Part shown: in pieces, positions 10,082 through 17,598 of the stretch
Numbering within the stretch: the stretch's first letter is position 1
Layout: every line of letters starts with the position of its first letter
Assembly: GCF_019711195.1 (NCBI RefSeq)
Contig: NZ_CP081299.1
Span: 4,314,001 to 4,378,000, forward strand
Source: Dyadobacter sp. NIV53
GTDB lineage: Bacteria > Bacteroidota > Bacteroidia > Cytophagales > Spirosomataceae
Length of the DNA stretch: 64,000 nt
Reading direction: 5' to 3'
Made by a program: the position numbers and the translations under genes
Notes under the pieces: model-generated
The model's input: the letters and a program-made list of their open reading frames with translations, nothing else
Told to the model about the DNA's origin: nothing
Databases searched by the model: none

Positions 10082-10687
10082 ATGGCTTTTACACTTGATC
10101 CATTACCCTACGCGAACAATGCATTAGAACCGCACATTGATGCATTGACAATGGAAATACATCATGACCGTCACCACCAGGCTTATGTTACCAATCTGAA
10201 TGCTGCTATTGCCGGCACTGACCTGGAAGGCAAAACTATAGAAGAAATCATTGCCAATATCAGCAAAGCTCCGGCACCGGTACGCAACAATGGCGGCGGA
10301 CACTGGAACCACAGCTTTTTCTGGAAATCACTTTCTGCTTCCGGCGGCGGTGAACCAACAGGAGAACTGGCAAAAGCAATCGATGCAAAATTCGGTTCAT
10401 TTACAGCTTTCAAAGACGAATTCAAAAAAGCATCAATTGGCCGTTTTGGTTCAGGATGGGCATGGCTAATTGTAAAAGACGGTGCTGTATCAATCACTTC
10501 TACTCCAAATCAGGACAATCCATTGATGGATATTGCTGAAGTAAAAGGTACTCCGGTGATTGGATTAGACGTTTGGGAACACGCTTATTATTTAAAATAC
10601 CAGAATAAAAGACCAGATTATATAGATGCTTATTGGAATGTTGTTGACTGGAAAGCAGCTGATGCTCTTTACATTGCAGCAAAATAA
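10082..10687 (+). CDS. sodA: Superoxide dismutase, Mn type by residues
   Basis: 201 residues, full length. All four metal ligands are seen: His27 (EIHHDRHH), His77 (HWNHSFFW), Asp163 and His167 (DVWEHAYY). Gln144 in NQDNPL and the Gly-rich stretch before HWNHSFF are the marks of manganese enzymes rather than iron enzymes, although cambialistic behaviour cannot be excluded from sequence. It converts superoxide to peroxide and oxygen. No signal peptide is present, so it is cytoplasmic. The stop is followed by a long-loop hairpin. Confidence 0.93.
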   Translation: MAFTLDPLPYANNALEPHIDALTMEIHHDRHHQAYVTNLNAAIAGTDLEGKTIEEIIANISKAPAPVRNNGGGHWNHSFFWKSLSASGGGEPTGELAKAIDAKFGSFTAFKDEFKKASIGRFGSGWAWLIVKDGAVSITSTPNQDNPLMDIAEVKGTPVIGLDVWEHAYYLKYQNKRPDYIDAYWNVVDWKAADALYIAAK

Positions 10688-10703
10688 TCCATTTAAAATA
10701 TAA

Positions 10704-10761
10704 AAAAGGTTTGAAGTTTGTAAAAAAACTAAAAAATAGTCTTGCAAGCTTCAAACCTTTT
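10704..10761 (+). terminator. Long-loop hairpin after sodA
   Basis: AAAAGGTTTGAAG (10704-10716) is perfectly complementary to CTTCAAACCTTTT (10749-10761), with a 32-base loop. It probably ends the sodA transcript. Its right arm lies inside the spacer of the tRNA-His promoter. Confidence 0.6.
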
Positions 10762-10771
10762 CCTACTTTTG
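10742..10771 (+). promoter_or_regulatory. Bacteroidota-type promoter of the tRNA-His unit
   Basis: TTG at 10742-10744 is followed after exactly 19 bases by TACTTTTG (10764-10771). This matches the known TTG-N19-TAnnTTTG consensus of Bacteroidota primary sigma factor. Transcription should start a few bases later, about 15 bases before the tRNA. Confidence 0.7.
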
Positions 10772-10792
10772 TACTCCCAATTGGGAAAAAAC

Positions 10793-10867
10793 GGAGGTTG
10801 TAGCTCAGTCGGTTAGAGCGCTAGATTGTGGTTCTAGAGGTCGCGGGTTCGAGACCCGTCTCCCTCC
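10793..10867 (+). tRNA. tRNA-His(GTG)
   Basis: A complete cloverleaf: the extra G-1 at 10793 that marks tRNA-His, D stem GCTC/GAGC, anticodon stem CTAGA/TCTAG, loop TTGTGGT with anticodon GTG at 10828-10830, and T arm GCGGG-TTCGAGA-CCCGT. The acceptor stem is odd: GAGGTTG faces CTCCCTC, so pairs 5-68 (T and C) and 6-67 (T and T) do not match. CCA is not encoded. This is the best preserved of four tandem copies. Confidence 0.88.
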
Positions 10868-10879
10868 CAGGTTTAAAGA

Positions 10880-10902
10880 GGTCCCGTATGGGGCCTTTTT
10901 TT
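10880..10902 (+). terminator. Terminator of the first tRNA-His unit
   Basis: GGTCCC (10880-10885) pairs with GGGGCC (10890-10895) across a GTAT loop and is followed by seven T. The same stem plus T run recurs after the fourth unit, and the right half after the second. Confidence 0.75.
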
Positions 10903-10915
10903 GTGGCAAAATATT

Positions 10916-11636
10916 GAGGTTGTAGCTCAGTCGGTTAGAGCGCTAGAGTCGAGCGCGACCCCGGTCTACGCGACCCGGTCTACGCGACCCGGTCTACGCG
11001 ACCCGGTCTACGCGACCCGGTCTACGCGACCCGGTCTACGCGACCCGGTCTACGCGACCCGGTCTACGCGACCCGGTCTACGCGACCCGGTCTACGCGAC
11101 CCGGTCTACGCGACCCGGTCTACGCGACCCGGTCTACGCGACCCGGTCTACGCGACCCGGTCTACGCGACCCGGTCTACGCGACCCGGTCTACGCGACCC
11201 GGTCTACGCGACCCGGTCTACGCGACCCGGTCTACGCGACCCGGTCTACGCGACCCGGTCTACGCGACCCGGTCTACGCGACCCGGTCTACGCGACCCGG
11301 TCTACGCGACCCGGTCTACGCGACCCGGTCTACGCGACCCGGTCTACGCGACCCGGTCTACGCGACCCGGTCTACGCGACCCGGTCTACGCGACCCGGTC
11401 TACGCGACCCGGTCTACGCGACCCGGTCTACGCGACCCGGTCTACGCGACCCGGTCTACGCGACCCGGTCTACGCGACCCGGTCTACGCGACCCGGTCTA
11501 CGCGACCCGGTCTACGCGACCCGGTCTACGCGACCCGGTCTACGCGACCCGGTCTACGCGACCCGGTCTACGCGACCCGGTCTGATTCTAGAGGTTGCGG
11601 CGGTGCGTCGATACGTTTCGAGACCCGTCTCCCTCC
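10916..11636 (+). pseudogene. Second tRNA-His unit, expanded at the anticodon loop
   Basis: The 5' half of tRNA-His, from acceptor GAGGTTG through D arm to anticodon-stem strand CTAGA, is exact at 10916-10947. The 3' half resumes with TCTAG at 11587-11591 and ends TTCGAGACCCGTCTCCCTCC at about 11636. Between the two anticodon-stem strands lies a 14-bp tandem array in place of the loop. A second insertion of about 15 bases (near 11600-11615) sits in the T stem. The GTG anticodon is absent, so it cannot serve as a normal tRNA-His. A T-rich terminator remnant follows at 11671-11690. Confidence 0.75.
10954..11584. repeat. 14-bp tandem repeat array, 43 exact copies plus two edge units
   Basis: The unit is CGCGACCCGGTCTA. 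A 15-base variant starts at 10954, then 43 identical copies fill 10969-11570 (602 bases), and a last copy with one change ends at 11584. Each unit holds the self-complementary word GACCCGGTC and the palindrome CGCG. GC content is about 71 percent, far above the surrounding DNA. Three units make 42 bp, about four helical turns. No spacers exist, so it is not CRISPR. The unit resembles the tRNA-His 3' words CGAGACCCGTCTCC and, in reverse complement, TAGAGGTCGCG. Confidence 0.95.
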
Positions 11637-11670
11637 GCACGGCGGCCGCCCAAACATTAAAGTGCTGAAA

Positions 11671-11690
11671 TTCAGGGCCTTTTTTTGTGG
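11671..11690 (+). terminator. Terminator remnant of the second tRNA-His unit
   Basis: CAGGGCC followed by seven T and GTGG repeats the end of the terminator seen after the first unit. The left stem arm is changed, so function is doubtful. It marks the end of the second tandem unit. Confidence 0.5.
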
Positions 11691-11697
11691 TAAAAAC

Positions 11698-11730
11698 GGT
11701 GGTTAACACTCAGTCGGTTAGAGCGCCAGA
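11698..11730 (+). pseudogene. 5' fragment of a third tRNA-His copy
   Basis: GGTGGTTAACACTCAG followed by TCGGTTAGAGCGCCAGA matches the first 33 bases of tRNA-His with a handful of substitutions concentrated in the acceptor end. It stops at the anticodon stem, where the Fic coding region begins on the opposite strand. Its bases supply the stop codon and the last six codons of the Fic gene. Confidence 0.75.
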
Positions 11731-13293
11731 TCCGTCATCAGGTAATTTAGCAACAGCTTTCCCTTTCATTCCCTCCTTGACCAGATGGCCAAGAAAGATA
11801 GAAAAAGTTTCAATGTTCTGTTCTACACTGGCTCTTTCCAATGCCTGCATGTATTTGTCACGACTTTCCACAGGTATTACCGTCCAGGGATATCCTCCCG
11901 AAGCAAGCATTGCATTCATCAGGAATCGCCCCATACGTCCATTGCCGTCCATATAAGGGTGAATGAATACAAATATGAAGTGTCCCAATACAGCTCTTAC
12001 CGATGCTTCGGGTTCTTCTTCCAGAAGCTCGAACAATACAGGCATCGCATCTCTCATGGCATCAACATTAAGCGGTACATGTTTGGAATTACCGATATAA
12101 ACCTGATGGTTCCTGTATCCGGCGAGGTCCGCTGCCTTTAAGATACCGGCTGTTACACTTGGATCAAACAATTGTCTGTACCATTTGGAGTGATTTATGT
12201 CTGCCTGTGTTCCTGCATTTTTACCTTGAAGTATGGCTTCGATACTCTCCTTAACAGACTGAAAAGCCTGGTAGTACCCTCTGGCCGCCATTGCGTCGCG
12301 TTGTATACGGTCTTGTTTATTTTCGCTGGCATCCCATTCTCCCGAACTTACTTTGGCAATCAGTTCGGGCGTTACGCGGTATCGTTCAATGGATAGAGAA
12401 TGATAGGCATCCGTTATGTAGATGTCGTCTATGTTTTTCAGAAACGCCTCATGGTCATCGGAAATCCCGGGAGAAGCCGGAAAGTTTGCTATTACAGATT
12501 GACGCATCTGCATCCACATCAGGCGTATCCGGTTTGCGTATGGCGAGCGTTCCCGTGCAGACAATTTCAGGTCAAGCTTGCTCTCAAATGGATCTTCCTC
12601 GCGGATATCATAATCTGCCTGCTTAAAGGTATCAAGAATCTGGTCGGCTATTCTACCTCTTCCGATATTCCTGAAAGCACCCGCCAGACGTCCCGCTAAT
12701 GTTGTATGTCCATTTTCCAAAAGTATTGGCAATAACTCTGATGCATCTCTTATTAACGAAAGTGCTGTACGTGCGTCAATGGCATTACGCGTATACACAG
12801 TGGCAGAACTATACACCAATGCTGCCTGCAGGTTATACATCCGAATGCCATTTGCTGATATCGTAAGCTGATCCGCCTGAGGTAATTCACCCCTCATGTT
12901 GAATAGAGAGGTTTTGTGCGGTAGTGGCGTAGGATTGTTGTTTCCCAGCGGAGATCGCACAAGCAGCTGTTGGGGAACCGCCTGGCTACCTGCATGTAGC
13001 AATAAGGACTGCTCGGCAGACAAGGACCAGTCGTGACCATACTTGCGTTCCAGAAATACGGCAACAAAATCCCAGTAGGAACTATACCAGGCAGTGGTCT
13101 CACCATCTTTTTCTTCCGGATTAGTGGCTATGTACCAACCTTTCGTTACTTCCCGGATAAATCCGTTTTTAGAAAGTATTTCCCGGTATTTCCGGCTTGG
13201 CATATCGTCAGTATGAATGCCAACGATCCCTTTTTGCTGCAAATCGTGCAGGAATTGCAGGGCTTCTGCGAATCTTTCACGTGGAGTTGCCAT
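11710..13293 (-). CDS. Fic-domain protein with an N-terminal AbiEi-like winged-helix region
   Basis: 527 residues. The Fic core motif HPYMDGNGRMGR is intact at 445-456, with catalytic His445; such proteins usually transfer AMP from ATP to a Tyr, Ser or Thr of a target. An inhibitory-helix-like stretch Ser299-LSI-Glu303 precedes it, with Arg in place of the usual Gly/Asn, so self-inhibition is plausible. Residues 1-120 look like the helix-turn-helix region of AbiEi antitoxins (MPSRKYREILSKNGFIREV, then KGWY). Toxin and control may thus be in one chain. The last residues SGALTD and the stop are read from a tRNA-His fragment, so the original C terminus was probably lost. It stands alone, flanked by tRNA-His pieces. 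Confidence 0.85.
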   Translation of the reverse strand: MATPRERFAEALQFLHDLQQKGIVGIHTDDMPSRKYREILSKNGFIREVTKGWYIATNPEEKDGETTAWYSSYWDFVAVFLERKYGHDWSLSAEQSLLLHAGSQAVPQQLLVRSPLGNNNPTPLPHKTSLFNMRGELPQADQLTISANGIRMYNLQAALVYSSATVYTRNAIDARTALSLIRDASELLPILLENGHTTLAGRLAGAFRNIGRGRIADQILDTFKQADYDIREEDPFESKLDLKLSARERSPYANRIRLMWMQMRQSVIANFPASPGISDDHEAFLKNIDDIYITDAYHSLSIERYRVTPELIAKVSSGEWDASENKQDRIQRDAMAARGYYQAFQSVKESIEAILQGKNAGTQADINHSKWYRQLFDPSVTAGILKAADLAGYRNHQVYIGNSKHVPLNVDAMRDAMPVLFELLEEEPEASVRAVLGHFIFVFIHPYMDGNGRMGRFLMNAMLASGGYPWTVIPVESRDKYMQALERASVEQNIETFSIFLGHLVKEGMKGKAVAKLPDDGSGALTD

Positions 13294-13438
13294 ATCAAAG
13301 AAGTGCTAATCTTATTATATTTCGTCGTTGCAAATCTATTAAATATTGATGTATTATTTTTATTAAATAATGTTGTGATAATTCTATTAAATCGTGACGA
13401 TTATAAAAAAATGATCTCTGCTATTGATTGATAAATAT

Positions 13439-13513
13439 GGAGGTTGTAGCTCAGTCGGTTAGCGCGCTAGAGTGTGGTTCTAGAGGTCGCGAGTTCGAGA
13501 CCCGTCTCCCTCC
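13439..13513 (+). tRNA. Fourth tRNA-His copy, probably degenerate
   Basis: It has full length with G-1 and anticodon GTG (13474-13476). Compared with the first copy it has three changes, all in structural places: A23 to C breaks a D-stem pair, T32 to G changes the anticodon loop, and G52 to A breaks a T-stem pair. The acceptor mismatches are shared with the first copy. It is followed by its own terminator. It is likely a pseudogene or poorly used tRNA, and it forms the far border of the Fic segment. Confidence 0.6.
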
Positions 13514-13525
13514 TAGGTTTTAAAA

Positions 13526-13547
13526 GGTCCCTTTTGGGGCTTTTTTT
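13526..13547 (+). terminator. Terminator of the fourth tRNA-His unit
   Basis: GGTCCC and GGGGC form a short stem with a TTTT loop and seven T after it, as after the first tRNA-His copy. Confidence 0.65.
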
Positions 13548-13680
13548 GTGGAGTTAATCGTATTTTCCGGACAAGGGACTTGAATAATTTACCGTTAGCG
13601 TTCTGGAGTCCATGTAGAAAGGCCAACATTTATCATGTATTGTCAACCTCTAACTTGGATACACGAAATTTTAACTCTGT

Positions 13681-13750
13681 CTAAGACCGTTACAAAAGGT
13701 CAAATATTATAAGTATGCATGTTCAAAGGACACTACGCACAACGTGGGAG
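13681..13750. repeat. Dispersed two-hairpin repeat, copy A
   Basis: CTAAGACCGTTACAAAAGGTC is followed by a second imperfect hairpin ending CACTACGCACAACGTGGG. Related copies are at 21717-21790, 23483-23545, 25556-25670 and, in part, 31110-31141. The rest of the gap 13548-13881 is AT-rich and holds no gene that I can support. Confidence 0.6.
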
Positions 13751-13881
13751 CAGCGCCATCTTAACCGTTTTCTTTTAATTTGGGATTTTGCGTATAGTAT
13801 ACTATCTTTTTTCCTATAATATTTCAAAAAAGAAAAGATATTTTTATATTACAAGAAACCATCCTCGTAATTGAAAATATA

Positions 13882-16362
13882 ATGATGTCTCTTGAAAATC
13901 GACTACTAAATGTAAACTCTTTAAACATATGGCCTCACCAAAAAGATGCAATCCGTGAGATTGCTCACTATTTTGTTAATTTCGACAAAAAAGCATTTTT
14001 AATTAAAATGCCGACTGGAACAGGGAAAACGGGTGTATTCGCATGTCTGTCTCGCATTGCATATCCTGATAAAAACTTCATAATTATAACGCCAAGTACT
14101 GCTTTAAAAGAGCAAATTGTTCGCGAATTAAGATCAGACTTCTGGACTAAGATTGGTTATTCCTTGGAAAATCTCGAGCCTCAAGTAATTGAGCCATTAC
14201 TACCAACGACCGCGGAAGAAGTCCTTGAAAAAATTAAGGGTCACCGTTTTATAATCGTGACAACAATACAGGCTTTGCAAACACTAGGATCGACGGAAAA
14301 ATATAACGATACCTTCAAACTTTTACAAGCTGAAAGTGATTACTTGGTATTCGACGAAGGACACAAAGAACCTGCATTGACCTGGGGAGATACCGTTCGC
14401 TCATTTGGAAAACCAACGATATTGTTTTCTGCGACTCCTTATAGGAATGATTACAAAATTTTCAATATTGATAAAGAAAAATTTTATTCTCTGGAACACT
14501 CGTTTTGCGAGAACCAAAATATTCTAAGAAAAATTAAGATTCGGCCAATCCCTTCTTCAAGAAACCACCAAGACTTCGTTGTTAATTTGCTGAAAGAAAT
14601 AGAAAGTGTAAGCAACATTCTTGCGAATCAAGGAATAAAAAAACCGAAAACTATAATTAGATGCGAAAAAAGTGACGATATCGCAAAAATTGTAGGAGCA
14701 TTAAAAGTCGCAAGAAAAACCGTGATCGGTATCCATGAAACATTCAAAAATTACAAGAATTTTACGAAAGATGTACCAGATTCAGACGATCAGAAGAAGT
14801 ACGATTTTTTTGTTCATCAATACAAACTAATTGAGGGTATAGACAATCCTGATTTTTGTATTGTAGTTTTATTTGCAGATTTCGGTAGTACGAGGATGCT
14901 AATTCAGCAAATCGGGAGAATTCTTCGTAATCCTGAACGGAAACCAGATCAAGTTGCATTTTTGTTTTCAGGGAATGTGACTAAAACAAATGAAGAGTGG
15001 GAAAAGTATCTCACCTATGATCAGTTAATTGATACCAGAAAGAAGCTTTTCGATATAACAGATGTCTTAAAGGTAAACAAAGAAGCATCAACATTATATT
15101 TTAGCGGAGCTTTTAGGGATCTCGTCGACGTTAACAACATATCATTAACCGAGAGCTTACTATTTCAAAAAAAAATAAATGCATACGAAAACGACGGCTC
15201 GATAACTTTCAAAGAAATGTCTGAGCTAGTACTAGAGGAGTGGAATAGACGTGACTATTATATACTAAAACATGAGATTCCTGAAACGGACACCTTGCTT
15301 ATTCTCTATATAAAATACGAAAACTCTCCACTGGTTAAGGACGGCATTTTTATCGAACAAACGCTTGCGTTGACATTTTTAAAATTCTATAGAGACCGAG
15401 TTTTATATTATGATAGCATACAAAATAGTCAGATGAGGCAAATTGAAGCCCTTTCGCCGATAACAAGGGAATCTCTTATTAAGTTGTTTAAAGACAAGCG
15501 TTCAATAAGCAAAATTTATCTTCTTAATACGGATGTGGGAAGAGCAAGCGTTCGAAGCAAAGAGTTACAAGCAAATTCCGTGGAAGACACTGCCCCAGGG
15601 TTGTCTGACCACTCATACTTCCCATCGCGTCTAGAAGGATATGTAGACGGTGATATAGAAATGAAAAAGCGTTACATCGGATTTCAAAATGGAAGAATTA
15701 CTGATTTTAGTAACAGAAGAATAGAATATTCCGATTTTCAGAAGTGGCTAAATGGTGTTATGCTCGAATTAGATGCAGTTCTAGGATACGCTGAGGTGAA
15801 CGGATTTCTTAACAGGTTTGCTGAAAAAGTTGATCCCCCAAGGAATACAAATGCTTCCTCCATACTATTAGATATTTCTGATGAAATTTTGTTTCAATAT
15901 AAAATCGAAGAAAGCTCAGAAAACATTTTTGTTGACACTCTATGTATTGACGTAGAAGCAGGCGTGTTTATCTTGGAAGTAAATAAAAAAGAATTTAAAA
16001 TAGACATTAGATACCTGAAAGACAAAAAGAAATATCTTCTTAGTAGTCATGAGTTGGACTCTGCTATTACAAATTTGAATTCCAAAGAGCCTTCACTGCT
16101 TGAATACCTCAATGCACAACAATCCTTTCGCATCGTGTTGGAAGGAAATCAACATATTTATGCTTACAAAAACTTCTTCAAACCAGGGCTAAACCTTGTA
16201 AGCAAAAATAAAGATTTAGACATTAATCAACTTTTTCATCCACATAAATGCATATCCAAGATTGCGAGTGAAAAAGGTTCAGAAGTTCTAACAGTGGCAG
16301 ACAATCTCTGGCACCCAGATACACTATTTGGAATTGCAACAATAAAGAGGACAAAATGTTAA
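13882..16362 (+). CDS. SF2 helicase part of a larger gene, cut by an IS3-family insertion
   Basis: Residues 1-816 carry a superfamily 2 helicase: Walker A (PTGTGKT, 44-50), DEGH (158-161), SATP (183-186) and motif VI (QIGRILRNP, near 343). From 16329 the frame runs into the inserted element and stops at 16362, so the last 11 codons are foreign. Removing the element and one ATT target copy joins this frame exactly to 17599-18169 and gives a protein of about 1005 residues. Type III restriction and other DNA-defence ATPases share this arrangement; the exact family is not recognised. The AT-rich codon use differs from the core genes on both sides of the island, which fits transfer. Confidence 0.8.
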   Translation: MMSLENRLLNVNSLNIWPHQKDAIREIAHYFVNFDKKAFLIKMPTGTGKTGVFACLSRIAYPDKNFIIITPSTALKEQIVRELRSDFWTKIGYSLENLEPQVIEPLLPTTAEEVLEKIKGHRFIIVTTIQALQTLGSTEKYNDTFKLLQAESDYLVFDEGHKEPALTWGDTVRSFGKPTILFSATPYRNDYKIFNIDKEKFYSLEHSFCENQNILRKIKIRPIPSSRNHQDFVVNLLKEIESVSNILANQGIKKPKTIIRCEKSDDIAKIVGALKVARKTVIGIHETFKNYKNFTKDVPDSDDQKKYDFFVHQYKLIEGIDNPDFCIVVLFADFGSTRMLIQQIGRILRNPERKPDQVAFLFSGNVTKTNEEWEKYLTYDQLIDTRKKLFDITDVLKVNKEASTLYFSGAFRDLVDVNNISLTESLLFQKKINAYENDGSITFKEMSELVLEEWNRRDYYILKHEIPETDTLLILYIKYENSPLVKDGIFIEQTLALTFLKFYRDRVLYYDSIQNSQMRQIEALSPITRESLIKLFKDKRSISKIYLLNTDVGRASVRSKELQANSVEDTAPGLSDHSYFPSRLEGYVDGDIEMKKRYIGFQNGRITDFSNRRIEYSDFQKWLNGVMLELDAVLGYAEVNGFLNRFAEKVDPPRNTNASSILLDISDEILFQYKIEESSENIFVDTLCIDVEAGVFILEVNKKEFKIDIRYLKDKKKYLLSSHELDSAITNLNSKEPSLLEYLNAQQSFRIVLEGNQHIYAYKNFFKPGLNLVSKNKDLDINQLFHPHKCISKIASEKGSEVLTVADNLWHPDTLFGIATIKRTKC

Positions 16363-17189
16363 GCCGCAATTTTCTGCATATTTAAAAGTTCTTCAAATTC
16401 TTTTGGTGACATGTACCCGAGGGCAGAATGAAGCCTCTTTCTATTATACCAGGTTTCAATATATTCAAATACAATTATTGCTGCCTGGTGTTTATTAATA
16501 AAAGTATTTTGGTAAACACATTCTGCTTTTAAGGTCTTAAAAAAACTTTCAGCAACCGCATTATCCCAACAATTTCCTTTTCTGCTCATGCTTCTTATTA
16601 CCAGTGGGCTTTTGTCCAGCAAACTTTTAAATTCGTTGCAGGCGTATTGAATTCCCCTATCCGAATGGAAAATTAATTCACAGGTTACGCTTCTATTTTT
16701 CAGAGCCATTTTCCACGCAGGTATCACAGTATCAATAGCTTTCATTGTTGAACTAAGCGCCCATCCAATTACTCTCCTGTCAGCTAAATCCAGTACTATG
16801 GTGAGATATAGCCAACCTTGCGTCGTTTTAATGTATGTGATGTCAGACACCCACGCAGTAGCTATTTTTTCTACTTTAAATTGCCTGTTAAGCTTATTTG
16901 CTACAACCGGATATGTATGTTCAGAATCTGTTGTGACACGGAATTTTCTCTTGACAATACTTCTTATTTTTGCTTTCTTCATCAGTCTGGCGACCCTTGG
17001 ACGGGACACTTTCACCCCCAGTTTGTACAATTCCTGAGTGACCCTGGGGCTTCCGTACGTTTGTTTACTATCCCCATGAATAACAATTATTTTATCGATA
17101 AGGGTCTGATTTTCAATAGCTGTATCCGATAGTTTATTGCTCAGCCAAGTATAAAACCTGCTTCTGCTTACCTTAAAAACCATGCACAT
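16359..17189 (-). CDS. IS3-family transposase OrfB, DDE integrase core (copy 1)
   Basis: 276 residues of the rve integrase type with all three catalytic acids: Asp in WVSDITYIKT, Asp in FHSDRGIQY and Glu in NCWDNAVAESFFKTLK. The frame is open upstream of this ATG and joins OrfA by -1 slippage. The C terminus (HSALGYMSPKEFEE) is complete. It works with OrfA as the OrfAB fusion that cuts and joins the element ends. Confidence 0.93.
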   Translation of the reverse strand: MCMVFKVSRSRFYTWLSNKLSDTAIENQTLIDKIIVIHGDSKQTYGSPRVTQELYKLGVKVSRPRVARLMKKAKIRSIVKRKFRVTTDSEHTYPVVANKLNRQFKVEKIATAWVSDITYIKTTQGWLYLTIVLDLADRRVIGWALSSTMKAIDTVIPAWKMALKNRSVTCELIFHSDRGIQYACNEFKSLLDKSPLVIRSMSRKGNCWDNAVAESFFKTLKAECVYQNTFINKHQAAIIVFEYIETWYNRKRLHSALGYMSPKEFEELLNMQKIAA

Positions 17190-17221
17190 TTTCTCAATGG
17201 GAAATATTTTCCGGTGATCCT

Positions 17222-17536
17222 TTATGAACCCGAATATTTGCCATCGCTCCTGGAGAAAATGCCTACAGCCTTTTTTAAGATATCTCGTTCAAGTTGTGTG
17301 TCGCGGAGTTCTTTCCTTAGCCGGGCCAATTCCTGTTCCGTTTCACTTAAAATCACCTTTCCGTTGCCAGGAAAACTACCGTTTTGTTTCGCAGAAAACT
17401 CTCTACGCCAGCGGTATAGCATAGCAGGTGGAACATCCAATTCTTTTGCCAGTGCAGCAAGGTCTGTGCGGCTATTGCTTAGTTCAACGCTCATCAGTTT
17501 GAACTCCTTGTCAAATACTCTTCTTTCTCCAGACAT
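17222..17536 (-). CDS. IS3-family OrfA, helix-turn-helix subunit (copy 1)
   Basis: 104 residues with an HTH (ALAKELDVPPAMLYRWRREF) and a leucine-zipper-like coiled coil (ELARLRKELRDTQLERDILKK) before an A6G slippery run. A -1 shift there yields KKGYRHFLQERWQIFGFIKD, which leads into OrfB. It binds the terminal repeats. It has Val where the other copy has Ile just after the slip site. Confidence 0.92.
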   Translation of the reverse strand: MSGERRVFDKEFKLMSVELSNSRTDLAALAKELDVPPAMLYRWRREFSAKQNGSFPGNGKVILSETEQELARLRKELRDTQLERDILKKAVGIFSRSDGKYSGS

Positions 17537-17598
17537 AAGTGTTAAGTTATAAAAGTTTCACTTAACTCAATGTCCACTTAAAGGTAGCAAGTCCAATT

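Larger units (their letters stand above)
16329..17595 (-). mobile_element. IS3-family insertion sequence, copy 1 (1267 bp)
   Basis: The ends are imperfect inverted repeats: TGGAATTGCAACAATAAAGA at the left and, read inward from the right, TGGACTTGCTACCTTTAAGT. A 3-bp ATT duplication flanks it (16326-16328 and 17596-17598). It carries orfA and orfB, whose products are joined by a -1 frameshift. It differs from the copy at 31168-32434 by one base that I can see, so movement was recent. Confidence 0.95.

Noticed and set aside
10954..11584. CRISPR array
   Set aside because: The 14-bp units are contiguous, without spacers, and no cas gene is in the window.
10901..11668. Open frame of 255 codons with a perfect 14-residue peptide repeat
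   Set aside because: It is a by-product of a stop-free 14-bp DNA repeat whose 42-bp period is divisible by three. It starts and ends in tRNA-derived sequence and has no ribosome site.
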